Assembly (NCBI GenBank): GCA_049724395.1
Contig: JAUGWO010000175.1
Span: forward strand, 1-43,803
Reading direction: 5' to 3'
DNA: 43,803 nt
From: Spongospora subterranea f. sp. subterranea
Taxonomy: Eukaryota; Endomyxa: Phytomyxea; Phytomyxea; Plasmodiophorida
Notes under the pieces: generated by a model
The model's database searches: none
The model's input: only the letters and a program-made list of their open reading frames with translations
Told to the model about the DNA's origin: nothing
Shown here: positions 1 to 10,766 of the stretch, piece by piece
How the letters are laid out: each line of letters begins with the position of its first letter
How positions within the stretch are numbered: the first letter of the stretch is position 1
Translations under genes and position numbers: made by a program

Positions 1-228
1 TAGAAAGGGTGTACCGCTAACCATAAACTGTGTACGTTCAACGACCGGTAATTATACCATAAACTGTGTACGTTCAACGATGTTCTGATGTCCCTAACGG
101 CCTGCTTGTGATGCTGAAGGAATAAATGAAATAATTTCTCCAACGCAAATCCTCAAATTCTCTTGAGCTTGCCGAGGTCCCGATTGATACGATAGGTTAA
201 TCTGGCTAGCGAAGTAAGCCAGTGATTT

Positions 229-324
229 CAATATCTTGGTATGAGCAGAGAATTCACTGGCTTGATTCACTGGCTCAGAAAAATGCGTCAAGCCAGTGAA
301 TTCACTGCTCATACCAAGATATTG
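229..324. repeat. Long stem-loop, 37-bp arms
   Basis: Arms 229-265 and 288-324 are reverse complements over 37 nt with one mismatch, around a 22-nt loop. The arm contains GAATTCACTGGCTTGA. The same word recurs in the loop and in the next hairpin, so this is a repeat family rather than chance. It could be a fold-back or MITE-like remnant. Confidence 0.8.
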
Positions 325-493
325 TGACAACTCTAGGCCATTAAGAGGAGTGTTTATTTGATAGATAGATTGCGCAAGAAGTACCACTGGTGGGGAAGTC
401 CGTCAGTGAAACATAATTACATACGACAGTGAGACACCAAAACAGTGGGAGATAGGTTAAGTGATGGGCGGCAACGGCACGGCGCCACAGATA

Positions 494-547
494 TTGAATT
501 CACTGGCTTGAAAAAGTGCGGCCAGTGAATCAAGCCAGTGAATTCAA
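494..547. repeat. Second stem-loop of the same family, 18-bp arms
   Basis: Arms 494-511 (TTGAATTCACTGGCTTGA) and 530-547 are perfect reverse complements with an 18-nt loop. The arm word is shared with the stem-loop at 229-324. Confidence 0.8.
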
Positions 548-939
548 CGTACCCATTTATTATATCGAAAATGACGTTCATCCAATGTGATGGAAACATT
601 AAAGCCATGTTGAATTGATATTATTTCCCTGTGCTCATCCCCACAGGGAAACATAACTAATACAGTTGGGATGAGCATAGGTCCTCTAGAAGATCTCTGA
701 CGTATAGGAGGTCGCATCGAGGAAGGCCGTGCCCATGATGTTGCAGGAGACCGCGCCGCTGGAGGCCGTACCGATGATGTTACGGGAAGCCGCGCCGCGA
801 TTTGAACGACCAAGTCAGAGCAGGACCATGGGATCGGCAAGTTTCAGACAACGAAACTCTGTGAAAAACTGCGACAGTAGAGGGCTGCGGCACAGTGCCG
901 TTAGAGATATGCCACAGATTTTAAGAAACTGCAACCCAG

Positions 940-1660
940 GTGAGACAACGCCCGGCGTCAGAAAAAATCGTTCAGCATAAGAATGGAAAGTTCTTATGTT
1001 TGTGTTGCAGTTTGGAGGGACATAGTATGTCCAAGTGTCCACAGAAACCATCGAAGACAGAGATGGAATCGTTGTTGGTTAAACACAAAGACAAAATGAA
1101 AGTTTTGTTTAAGAATAAACCATACAGCGATGGACAGTATATGATGATTTGTCGGATTGGAGTTGCTAGCATAGAGAGCCAACAGAACGGTGATCTTTAT
1201 GTCAGGACTACGACAGGATCCAACAATAGTGTTTTTTACAAAGTGTCAGAAATGCACGAACCGTCAACTGCAGACAAACAGTTGAGCGTTAGATTGTCGA
1301 CTTCAGGAATGATATTTCCAGGGTTATTAGAGAGTGGTACCCAGTCGACAGTTATACCGATGAGCATTGCGAAGAAAGCGCAGAGGCTCGATGATAAGAT
1401 CGGTATAAGGAAACTGGCAAAGGCAATTAAGTTAATATTGCCAGATAAGACAGTGGCGGAAGCAACACATGAGATGTTGGCTGATCTGACCCTGTATACA
1501 GCAACGGGCGAACTGATCATTCGGAACCGGAGATGTTTGCTGTGGGATTTACAATTAGATGAAATATTGTTAGGTGAAGATTTGTTGAAATAGCTGGGGA
1601 TAAATCCTAAGGATGCTCTAGAGTCGCTAATTCTAAAGAAGACATTAGGCGCCAACAATG
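940..1660 (+). pseudogene. Gag zinc-knuckle and protease part of element 0
   Basis: The segment carries one retroviral-type zinc knuckle (CLCCSLEGHSMSKC) that would bind element RNA in the particle. An aspartic-protease-like stretch follows, although the usual D-[ST]-G box is not clean (ESGTQSTVIP). It precedes the RT region of the same element. It is a fossil. Confidence 0.65.
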
Positions 1661-1939
1661 AGGATAATATCAGTCATTGGGATTTGTACAACGATGATGA
1701 TATTATTATTGGGGAAGATTTTTCAGAAGACAGTTTGAAGTCAATGGAAGACATGATGTCTCGTGCTATTGATCACGGAGTGCCTATAGAATGGCAAAGT
1801 CGACTAAGGAAGTTGATATGGAAGTATCAAACTGTTTGAAGAAGGTCGCTGGGACCTGATCCACCTGCAAACGAACCTGAGGGAAGGAGTTGAACCTGTT
1901 AGGTGCAAATCCCGACGGTACAGCAAGGAACATAGTGAG

Positions 1940-4280
1940 TTCCTGGCGACATTTGTCAGCCTTCTGGAAAATATGGATTGGTTTATGAAAACTACAATTG
2001 TGAGTGGGCCTCTCCGGTTGTGGTGGTCAGAAAACCCGGTGGTAGGATTACGTATGGTGGTTGATTTGCGAGAAGTCAACGCTCTATGCAAGGCAACTGC
2101 ATGGCCCATGCCGTTTCTTGAATCAATAGTCAAGCATTTGGGTGGCTCCAAATATTGGTTTTCTCTAGACGCTTTCAAAGGTTTCTGGATGATGCCGCTT
2201 GACGCCGATTGCAAAGAAATGTTTTCTTTATGACTGATCGAGGGGTTTACACTCCAACGAGATCCATTCAGGGAGCACTGAATTCTGCCACACAGTTCCA
2301 AGCTAGAATGCATGAGATATATAGGGAACTGCTGTATCAATCATTGATAATATGGATTGATGACATATTGGGACACGCAGACACTCAAGAGAAGTGGTTC
2401 CAGGTGTTAGAAACGACACTTAAATTGGCACAGGAACACGATATCAAATTCAACTTAGAGAAATGTGAATTGTTCCAGATTAAGGCCAAATTCTGTGGAA
2501 GAATATTCACTCCTGAGGGTGTGAGGCATGATCCGGCTAGAGTTGAGGCATTAGTAAATATGCAGAAGTCAACGACAGCGCGAGACATGCAACATTTTGT
2601 TATGGCTATTCAATGGATGAGTAGAGCCATTCCAGATTATGATAGATTAGTTCTGCCATTGCAGAATATGTATGAAAACGCAATGAAAGGTCAGCCGAAA
2701 AGGACCAAATCGGTGGCCAAGGGAATTTTATTGAGCGCGTTTGGTTGGAATGCAGTTCATGATGAAGCATTCAGCAGTATGAAGGCTGCGATCAGTAGAC
2801 GAACTCAGCTGAACTATCCTGACGAGGATATGGTTCAATGTGTGTTCACTGATGCGAGTCAATATCATAGTTCTGGTATGGTGACACAGATTCCAGATGA
2901 GGATGTTGGGAAACTGTCGTTCCATGATCAGAGACATGAACCGTTGGGATTCTGCGGACACAGATTCCATGGATCAGAATTGAACTGGTCTACGCCAGAT
3001 AAGGAAGCATTCGCTATCTGGGACACAGTTAGGAAATTGGACTATTTAGTTCAATCTGCTAAACCCTTTCTGTTTTTTACGGATCATAGGAATTTGACTT
3101 CTATGTATAATCCTGAAAAATGCACGAATCAAGCTGGGGAACGTCAGATCATTTAGATTCAACATCGAACATATACCAGGAGACATGAATGTCTGGGCTG
3201 ATATGATGACTCGATGGGGGGCTGCATTATCAGAATCAGACATTGATAATGGCCTAAAGGGATCTGGATGCGGTTCTGAGAAATGCAATAGGATTACAGT
3301 TAATCGTCGTACTCAAAGGAGTAATGGATCAATGACTGATGAATCTGAGCATGTTGAGAATGATATCGATCATGATGCTAGGATAGACCCCACTGATGCA
3401 TCACTTGGACCTCAAAACTTCAAGGATCAATTTCGGACTCAACCCATGAGTAAGTTGGTGTGGCCAACTGTTGATGAGATTACTCAAGAGCAGAGTAATT
3501 GGATTAAGGATCGAGACAGGAATTCCTTAATCTTGAATTCAGATGGGTTGTTGCTAAATCACTCAGACAAAGTGGTTATCCCAGATGAATGTGACAATTT
3601 AAAGACTAGATTGTGTGTTATTGCCCATGTTGGGGCAAATTGTGGACATTATGGAATTAATGTAGTACTCAAACTACTACAAGAACAGTTTCATTGGAAA
3701 TCGATGATCGATGATGTCACATCTATATGTAACTTGTGTTTACATTGCATTGCTACAAGAGGAGGGAAGAGAATCCCACGACCTTTTGGTGAAGCATGTC
3801 ATGGAACTAGAACAAATCAAGTATTGCACTTTGATTTCATGTATACAATGCCTAGAGTGAAAGGATCATATCATGAGTTTGGATGGGTTGTAGTTATTGT
3901 AGATGACTTGTCAGGTTTGGTTCACCTGACACCAGCAGTGACTTCTGATACGGAGACGACTGTTGATGCGTTGATGGAATGGCGATCAAAGTTTGGAACA
4001 TCAGACGTGTATGTTTCAGATCAAGCTTCTTACTTTCTATCAGAAGTAATGAGGAGCTTTGCCAAGAAAGCGGGTGTGGAACAACATTGGACCACAGCGT
4101 ATATTCACTATCCTAACGGGACAGTTGAGGTTGTGAATAAGGCACTGAAGTCTTTATTTCAAGCTCTGATTTCAGAGTTGAGGTGGAATAAAGAGGATTG
4201 GCCATGGTTGTTGAAAGCAATAGAACATGCTATCAACCATCGACCAAAGAAGAGACTGGGTGGAAAGCACCAGTAACGGT
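1940..4280 (+). pseudogene. Pol part (RT, RNase H, integrase) of element 0
   Basis: The RT palm is visible (VVDLREVN..., then WIDDILGHAD), followed by the RNase H fold (FTDASQ, SDHRNL-like FTDHRNLTS) and the integrase core with its HHCC-type region (CNLCLHC) and DDE core (HFDFMY, VSDQASYF). The order PR-RT-RH-IN is that of Ty3/gypsy. It is broken in several places. Confidence 0.75.
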
Positions 4281-4502
4281 TCATACGGGATTAAAGAGTG
4301 ATAATCCGCTGGAACTTATCTTCAAAAGCCAGGAGAGAACCTGGGTAAATGTCAGATGACAACAGAACAAATTGTCAGCAGAACTGAGACATTAGAGAGT
4401 GCTATGGAACAGCTGCACAAAGAAGTTGCGGCTATTACGAGTTCTGAACGGACCCAGAATCGTAAGTTGCCAAGATAAAAAAACCTTGGCAAAAACCAAA
4501 TT

Positions 4503-4964
4503 TTGGTGTCGGAGATTTCGTCTTATGTAGCCCGAATGTTGAGAAGTCTGGACAACTTAGTTGACAAGTCAATGCGGAAAATTCATGGAGATAGAATCCG
4601 ATTTTATGACGATTCGAAGATGAATGTTACTGAGGAGATTAAGAATCAGTTTGCATTTGACAATGCTACATTTGAAGCTGAGTTTATTGTGAACGTGAAA
4701 GTGGGTTCGAAGTCTCAATCGCTCGTAGCATTAGTAAAATGGTTGGGATTTTCAGAGACCGAAAATTCCTGGGAGCCATTAGAGAAAGTTGCTCAGGATG
4801 CAAGGACATTGGTCCAAGAATTATTGATTGCAAACAAAACTCATTCACTGAGAAGTCAGATTAAGGTTTTGTTAGAGAAGTTGATGGACAAATCAATTGA
4901 TGTGGTTGCTTCACCAGAGTTGAAGGGTCAAGGCCAAGTCATATCCCCAGGCGTCGGAAACTGA
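4503..4964 (+). pseudogene. Integrase C terminus with chromodomain, element 0
   Basis: The chromodomain signature is visible as FIVNVKV...ALVKWLGF...ENSWEPL. In chromoviruses this module steers integration toward particular chromatin. It follows the integrase core directly. Confidence 0.65.
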
Positions 4965-5263
4965 GAGCCCACAGTTAGCCTACGATATGATTGAAGCAGT
5001 GTTGCGATATTATTATGATTTTTTTGGTTTAATGAGTGAAAGTGTCACAGTACCTTGGATGAGGATTCATTCATGGTCTCTAACAAGATAGTCAGTGAGG
5101 ACTAGATTGAAATCAAAAACGATATTGATTAGGGAAAGTATAACCTACTTGTAAAAGATTCCTATGTTTTTGCATGAAAAATATAGCCGCAACCTGGCTT
5201 CGGGAAATTTCGGATTTTTATCTAAAATTTTCATGGGTGGGGCATTTCTTTGAAAGAAGGAAG

Positions 5264-5440
5264 TGTAACATATGTGTAACGTATTGACCCTATGTTATAG
5301 CCTACGACAGGCTACCCTATTGTATTGGATATAGCTGGCAACGGAGTTCCTGACGGACTTTACGGACCAGATATCGGATCTAATACACAGAGAGTATATT
5401 GGCTCGGAATAGGAACATCTATTGTGTGTAAATAGCATCT
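5264..5440 (+). repeat. Candidate 3' LTR of element 0
   Basis: TGTAACATATGTG starts immediately after the purine-rich tract GAAAGAAGGAAG (5252-5263), as expected for a 3' LTR. The end is undefined because the sequence runs into a copia fragment. No second copy lies in the window, so this rests on position and the TG start only. Confidence 0.35.
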
Positions 5441-5609
5441 ATAGTAATCCACCTGACCAGTGTATACCGATGTATGTTACACTCTTGACGTACACGCAGG
5501 CATCCGAGCTGAGGCGTTTGAAGTGAAGTGTTTCAATGATGAAGCGGTTGATTGTATCGTTCCAAACTAGTCCGGCCTGCTTGAGTTCGTAAAGGCTTTT
5601 CTTGAGTCG
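5439..5609 (-). pseudogene. Ty1/copia reverse transcriptase fragment
   Basis: On the minus strand the segment encodes RLKKSLYELKQAGLVWND followed by F-R-L-S-S-D-A-C-V-Y-V-K. This matches the well-known LKKSLYGLKQA...W and D-x-C-x-Y-x-K region of copia RT (RVT_2). Only about 55 residues remain. The chromovirus LTR starts at the next base (5610), so the copia copy was cut by or joined to that element. Confidence 0.7.
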
Positions 5610-5719
5610 TGTTAGGAATATTCCATATATTGCGCAGTTCAGACGCAGTTTTCGGACAACACCTCGCTCAGGCATCAATAAATCGATAGTTATATCAACT
5701 GCTCTGGCTTGTTCTAACA
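5610..5719 (+). repeat. 5' LTR of chromovirus 1
   Basis: It begins TGTTAGGAATATTCC and ends TTCTAACA (TG...CA). It matches the 3' LTR at 10620-10766 at both ends but is shorter in the middle. Confidence 0.9.
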
Positions 5720-5721
5720 GT

Positions 5722-5732
5722 TTGACAAGAAT
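5722..5732 (+). other. Self-priming primer-binding site of chromovirus 1
   Basis: TTGACAAGAAT lies two bases (GT) downstream of the 5' LTR. It is the exact reverse complement of ATTCTTGTCAA at 10696-10706 inside the 3' LTR. This is the arrangement of the Tf1/sushi group, where the mRNA 5' end folds back to prime minus-strand synthesis instead of a tRNA. By inference the transcript starts near the ATTCTTG word. Confidence 0.7.
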
Positions 5733-5742
5733 TCTCTCTTCT

Positions 5743-6003
5743 CGGTTTACGTACCGTCACTTCTCTCTTCTCGGTTTACGTACCGTCACTTCTCTTTTCT
5801 CGGTTTACGTACCGTCACTTCTCTCTTCTCGGTTTACGTACCGTCACTTCTCGCTTCTCGGTTTACGTACCGTCACTTCTCGCTTCTCGGTTTACGTACC
5901 GTCACTTCTCGCTTCTCGGTTTACGTACCGTCACTTCTCTCTTCTCGATTTACGTACCGTCACTTCTCTCCTCTCGGTTTACGTACCGCCACTTCGCCCC
6001 ACA
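5743..6003 (+). repeat. Leader minisatellite, nine 29-bp units
   Basis: The word CGGTTTACGTACCGTCACTT recurs with starts at 5743, 5772, 5801, 5830, 5859, 5888, 5917, 5946 and 5975, an exact 29-bp period. The array fills the space between the primer-binding site and the gag start at 6006. Each unit contains the palindrome TACGTA. Because 29 is not a multiple of three, the overlapping open frame is incidental. Confidence 0.9.
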
Positions 6004-6005
6004 AC

Positions 6006-7043
6006 ATGTCTAGCCGCGAGCGATCGAAGTCAGTTCCAGCTAGCCCGCACAACCATCGAGGTTTTCAGGTACCGACGGAGCATCCACAGTTCCGTCAGTC
6101 TGTTCAACCTCAACCTTTGTCGCCGGAGGTTCAGGCGGTATTACAGGCGGCACTAGCTCAGCAACAGCAACAGTTTCAACGACAGTTGCAGGAACTGTCG
6201 CAACACTACCAGCAACAGCAACAGTTTCAACGACAGTTGCAGGAACTGTCGCAACACTACCAGCAACAGCAAATTGATCAGCAGCCTCCTCAGCCAGAAC
6301 CTAAGGTTCGCCTTCCGGATCCGTTTGACGGTTCCCGATGCGCCCTGCGAGGGTTCATAAACCAGATTTCAATGGTCATCAGTCGCAAACCCAGAACGTA
6401 TGCGACCGATTCCGATAAGGTGATGCTGGTGGCAGACCTCCTGAAAGGGAACGCACTGCTGTGGTTCTCGCCGCTTTTCGAGCGACAAGACCCGATACTG
6501 CAAGATTTTCCTGGGTTCGTTCAAGCATTGCGCGCGAGGTTTGACGACCCGAATAAGTCCACGACGGCAGCCAGACGTTTGGAAATCCTGCGCCAGGGTC
6601 GCCGACCGGTTGCCACATACGCCAGCGAGTTCCAGCTGCTGGTGGAGGACGTAGATTGGGATGGGGCCGCGGCGCAGCATCAATTTCGAAAGGGTCTCAA
6701 CGAGGAGGTGAAGGATCTACTCCTGACCTGCCCAGAAGAGACCGATTTGAACGGGCTCATTGCGACTGCCATCAGATGCGGTGACCGTCTTTTTGAACGC
6801 GAACAGGAACGACGTGGTCGTGTTAGTTCGAATCCCCATCGTCATTCCAACGGGCCAGTTCACGACCCCATGTGCATCGATTCTGTAAGATCGACAGCCC
6901 GCCCTCGACTCGATGAGACGAAACGGGCACGGCGCCGCGACACCGGGTCGTGCATGTATTGCGGTGACGCCGACCATCCGATAGACGACTGCCCGGCTTT
7001 AGCGCAACGCAACCGACGGTTGTCGGGAAACGTCCGTCGCTGA
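6006..7043 (+). pseudogene. Gag of chromovirus 1
   Basis: This is the structural (capsid/nucleocapsid) part, open over 345 codons. A Gln-rich coiled-coil-like segment carries the unit QFQRQLQELSQHYQ twice (about residues 50-85). A retrotransposon Gag domain follows (FDGSRCALRGFINQI ... WFSPLFE ... ARFDDPN), and a zinc knuckle CMYCGDADHPIDDC lies near the C terminus. The first residues (MSSR, S, V-P-A) are also found at 32450 in a different element. Confidence 0.85.
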
Positions 7044-7199
7044 TATCTTGCGGGCATATATCAGCCAATACACTACATTTTGTCAAAGCTCCCGTCTCTC
7101 CCTCACCATCAATTTTCCCTTGTTCCCCCAAACCTCTCATAGTCGCATCAACTCACGTTAATAACGCACCGCGTAGATCGATTACACCTCGCGCGTGCG

Positions 7200-10100
7200 T
7201 ATCCTGGCACGAAAACAGCCTCCCTAACGTGTCCTGCTTGATCGACAGTGGTGCATCAGCCTGTTTTATCGACGTCACATTCGCGAAACGCAACAAGATC
7301 CCCCTGGTCCGTCTCCCCAATCCCCTCCCAGTCGAAGTTATTGATGGTCGTCAACTCGATCCAATTACCCAAGTAACGCTACCATTACGATTGGATCTTG
7401 CCGGTTTCGAATCACTTACGAGTTTTTATGTCATTTCCCGTGCTCACTATCCTCTCATAATTGGTATGTCATGGCTTGACCAGCAGAACCCGCATATTGA
7501 TTGGCGAGCTCACACCATTACTCCACGCCACCACGACTCCACAGAATACGATACTCCAGCCCCTTTTGACTCCCCAGGCCAGCAAGCCCTATATTCGACG
7601 TACTTGAGCTCAAAGGCGAATGCCGTCGCAACACCAAACATCACCCTCCCCCAAAAGTACGTTGGTTTTAGCGACGTTTTCAAGAAAAAAAACGCTGACC
7701 AACTGCCCCCTCATCGCCCATACGATTGCGCTATCAACTTCAAGGAGGAAATTGGACCACTGCCATACAAAAAGGTTTACAAACTCGGCCAGATCGAACA
7801 AGAAGTTTTGCGACAATACATCGAAGACAACCTCAGGAAAGGATTCATTCGCCACTCCAAATCACCGTTAGGATCACCAATACTGTTTGTAAAGAAGAAG
7901 GATAACAGCCTCCGACTGTGCGTCGACTACCGCGATGTCAACAATATAACCAAGAAAGAGCCATATCCTATTCCTGCTATCCAAAATATTCTGGCCCAAC
8001 TGTCGTCTGCCAAGATCTTTACCAAGATCGATTTACGAGGCGCTTACAATCTCCTTAGGATCAAGGAAGGCGACGAATGGAAGACGGCATGGTGCTGCAA
8101 ATATGGCAATTTCGAATATACGGTAATGCCGTTTGGTCTAATGAACGCTCCCGGCTATTTTCAAAGATTTATGAACGACGTCCTCCGGGAATACCTCGAC
8201 CAATTTGTGGTTGTTTACCTCGACGACATCTTGATCTACTCGAACAACGCGCTGTAGCACGACGTTAATGTTCGACTAGTACTGACCAAGTTGCGTTCAG
8301 CAGGTTTATTTGCAAAACTCGAAAAATGCGTGTTCGACGCTCAGGAAGTCGAATTCCTCGGGTATCTGGTCACCGACAGCAGCATCAAGATGGACCCAAG
8401 CAAGGTGGAGACTATCCTTGACTGGGCGACTCCAGCGACAGCTAAGGACGTCCAAAGTTTCTTAGGCTTTGCTAACTTCTACAGGGAGTTCATCGTTGAC
8501 TTCGCCAAAATGTCTTCACCTTTGACGGCGCTGACGAGAAAACCACCCATTTACTTGGTCGAGCGCGGTCGAGTCAGCGTTCGTGACCCTGAAACGAGCG
8601 TTCACCACGGCGCCTGTTATGAAACACTTTGACCCGAATCTACCGATCATATTGGAGACTGACGCTTCTGATTTCGCGCTGGGGGCCGTTATCTCACAGC
8701 CACAACTCGATGGTAAATTGCATTCAATCGCGTTCTACTCAAGGAAGTTGGCGGCGCCGGAATTAAATTATGACGTCCACGACAAAGAGTTGCTGGCGAT
8801 CGTTACGTCTTTTCAAGTGTGGCGGCGCTTCCTTGAGGGCGCACAGCACGAAATTACGGTATACAGCGATCATAAGAACTTGATTTACTTTACATCATCC
8901 AAAACTCTCAATCGTCGCCAAGCACGCTGGTCAGTGCGACTCGCGGAATATCAGTTCGTCATTGTGCATCGACCTGGTAGCCTATCTGGAAAACCCGACG
9001 CGTTGTCGCGACGCCCAGAATACGAGATCAAACCAATGGACCCTAGCTGGAGTTTTCAACGACATCGATACTGCGCCCTGACCAACTGTTGCCTCGACCC
9101 GATCAACCAGGACCACCTCCGGAGAAGTTGTGTGCCGCGAGAATTACCTTTTCGAAACCAATGTTGGAGCGCATCAGAACTAACCAGAAATCGGACGCAT
9201 TCGTTCAAGACATCATTTCGAGATTGCCCATAGACGATTTTCGACTACACGACGACGCCCTTTACAAGGACCAAGCACTCGTCGTGGCGGGAGAGGACTG
9301 TAAACTCGACATTCTCAGAGTACGTCACGACGCTCCAGTAAGCGGCCATTTCGGGGTCTCCAAGACCATCAAGTCGGTAGGACGAGAGTACTGGTGGCCC
9401 GGAATGACCTGCTACGTTAAGAAGTATGTGAAATCGTGCGATGTTTGTGGCCGAGCCAAATCCAGTCGTCATCGACCACACGGGTTGCTCTGCCCATTGC
9501 CGGTTCCCGATGATATTTGGCGCTCAATCACCATGGACTTCATCGTCAAGTTGCCAAAATCTAAAGGTTTCGATTCAATTTTAGTCGTGGTGGATCGATT
9601 GTCCAAGATGAGTCATTTCATCCCTTGTAAAGATTCGCTCACTGCTGCAGGGTTAGTCGACTTGCTATTACAGAATGTGTTCAAACTACATGGACTACCA
9701 GACGAGATTATTTCAGACCGTGGACCTCAATTCGTGTCGAAGTTTTGGAAACAACTTTTATCTCGACTTAAGATCGATAGGAAACTCGCATCCTCTCGAC
9801 ACCCGCAGACCGATGGACAAACCGAACGAGTGAACCAAATCCTGGAACAGCACATACGTTGTTTTATCAATTTTCAACAGGACGACTGGGCGGATTTATT
9901 ACCCATGGCCGAGTTCGCCTACAATAATGCCGATCACTCGGCGACGAAGATGACGCAATTTTTCGCGGTTTACGGTTCTCATCCCCAATTCGACGATGCG
10001 ACAACGTGTTCCGATAATACCCACCTTTTGGCTGACGATCGCGCGAATCACATTAACAATGTGCGACAATTCCTTAAGACACAGCTCCAACGCGCAGCAC

Positions 10101-10600
10101 GGGATATGAAGCGTTTTGCAGACAAAAAAAGATTACCGCATCCGAACTACGCTGTAGGCGATAAGGTTTGGTTAAGCTCCAACGGCATCTCGACTAACCG
10201 TCCTAGTGCTAAATTAAGCAGTCGCAAACTTGGGCCTGATAGGATAACCGAGATCATTAATCCAGTTACCTATAGGTTATCATGGCCTGACACGTCCAAG
10301 CTCCATAATGCCTTCCACACCGCACTGCTGTCACCATATATAGAGAGTGATATCCCAGAGCGTACTCAACCGTCACCGCCTCCCGTGATCCTCGATTCTC
10401 ATAACCCTGAACCACTCTATATTGTCCATGCAGTCCTCGACTCTCGGTGGTACCGCAACCAACTCCAGTACTATCTCGATTGGGAGAACTATCCACCATC
10501 GGAGCGATCGTGGGAACCGGCACGAACCCTCGGCGCAACGCCGGCATTGCAGGAAGCGATTCAGAAATTTCCATGCCCAGTATCCCCTGAAGCCTGGCCC
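7200..10600 (+). pseudogene. Pol of chromovirus 1 (PR-RT-RH-IN-chromodomain)
   Basis: Visible parts, in order: aspartic protease (LIDSGASACFID), RT (VDYRDVNNIT, KIDLRGAYNLLRI, active site VVYLDDILIYS), RNase H ([23 protein letters not shown]), the integrase zinc region (H...H, SCDVCG), the integrase core (MDFIVKLPKS, SDRGPQF, HPQTDGQTERVNQ) and a chromodomain (YYLDWENYPPSERSWEPA). These are typical fungal chromovirus motifs. The region is broken in about three places. Confidence 0.85.
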
Positions 10601-10606
10601 GTCCTT

Positions 10607-10619
10607 AAGGAGGAGGTGA
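10607..10619 (+). other. Polypurine tract of chromovirus 1
   Basis: AAGGAGGAGGTGA ends at the base before the 3' LTR. This is the expected plus-strand primer site. Confidence 0.75.
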
Positions 10620-10766
10620 TGTTAGGAATATTCCATATATTCCTAACGCGCAGTTCAGACGGAGTTTTCGGACAGGAATTGATTAATAGAAGGTCATTCT
10701 TGTCAACACCTCGCTCAGGCATCAATAAATCGCTAGTTATATCAACTGCTCTGGCTTGTTCTAACA
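10620..10766 (+). repeat. 3' LTR of chromovirus 1
   Basis: The LTR is 147 bp and runs TGTTAGG...CTAACA. Its first 28 bases contain a 10-bp inverted repeat (GTTAGGAATA...TATTCCTAAC). It also holds the 11-nt word complementary to the primer-binding site (10696-10706). Confidence 0.9.

Larger units (their letters stand above)
1..660. other. Non-coding stretch with short direct repeats and stem-loops
   Basis: I see no convincing gene here. A 24-bp segment (CATAAACTGTGTACGTTCAA core) occurs twice, near 20-43 and 57-80. Two stem-loops sharing the word TTCACTGGCTTGA follow and are listed separately. The open frames in this stretch are by-products of the repeats. Confidence 0.5.
700..5440 (+). mobile_element. 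Old Ty3/gypsy retroelement with chromodomain (element 0)
   Basis: In order the region holds a Gag zinc knuckle (CX2CX4HX4C, about 1000-1040), a protease-like segment (about 1290-1420), reverse transcriptase (about 1950-2620, with the active-site box as WIDDIL), RNase H (about 2830-3120), integrase (about 3600-4270) and a C-terminal chromodomain (about 4660-4850). A purine run at 5252-5263 is followed by TGTAACATATG, a plausible polypurine tract and 3' LTR start. No matching 5' LTR is visible. The RT wording is reminiscent of gypsy elements I associate with oomycetes; that is recall, not a search. The element is degraded, with at least five breaks, and is old. Confidence 0.8.
5610..10766 (+). 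mobile_element. Ty3/gypsy chromovirus 1, both LTRs present
   Basis: The element is bounded by LTRs 5610-5719 (110 bp) and 10620-10766 (147 bp), both TGTTAGG...CTAACA. Inside are a primer-binding site at 5722-5732, a leader minisatellite, gag (6006-7043), protease and RT (about 7200-8560), RNase H (about 8580-9020), integrase (about 9250-10150), a chromodomain (about 10400-10570) and a polypurine tract (10607-10619). The flanks show no target-site duplication. The LTRs differ in length and at a few bases, so it is of intermediate age. About three or four breaks are present, and it looks dead. Confidence 0.9.

Noticed and set aside
5602-6156. Open frame of 184 codons over the leader minisatellite
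   Set aside because: It arises from the repeat and overlaps the gag start in another frame; the period (29) is not a multiple of three.
6820-6840. GTTCGAATCCCC, resembling a tRNA B box
   Set aside because: It lies inside gag coding sequence and no A box or cloverleaf can be formed around it.
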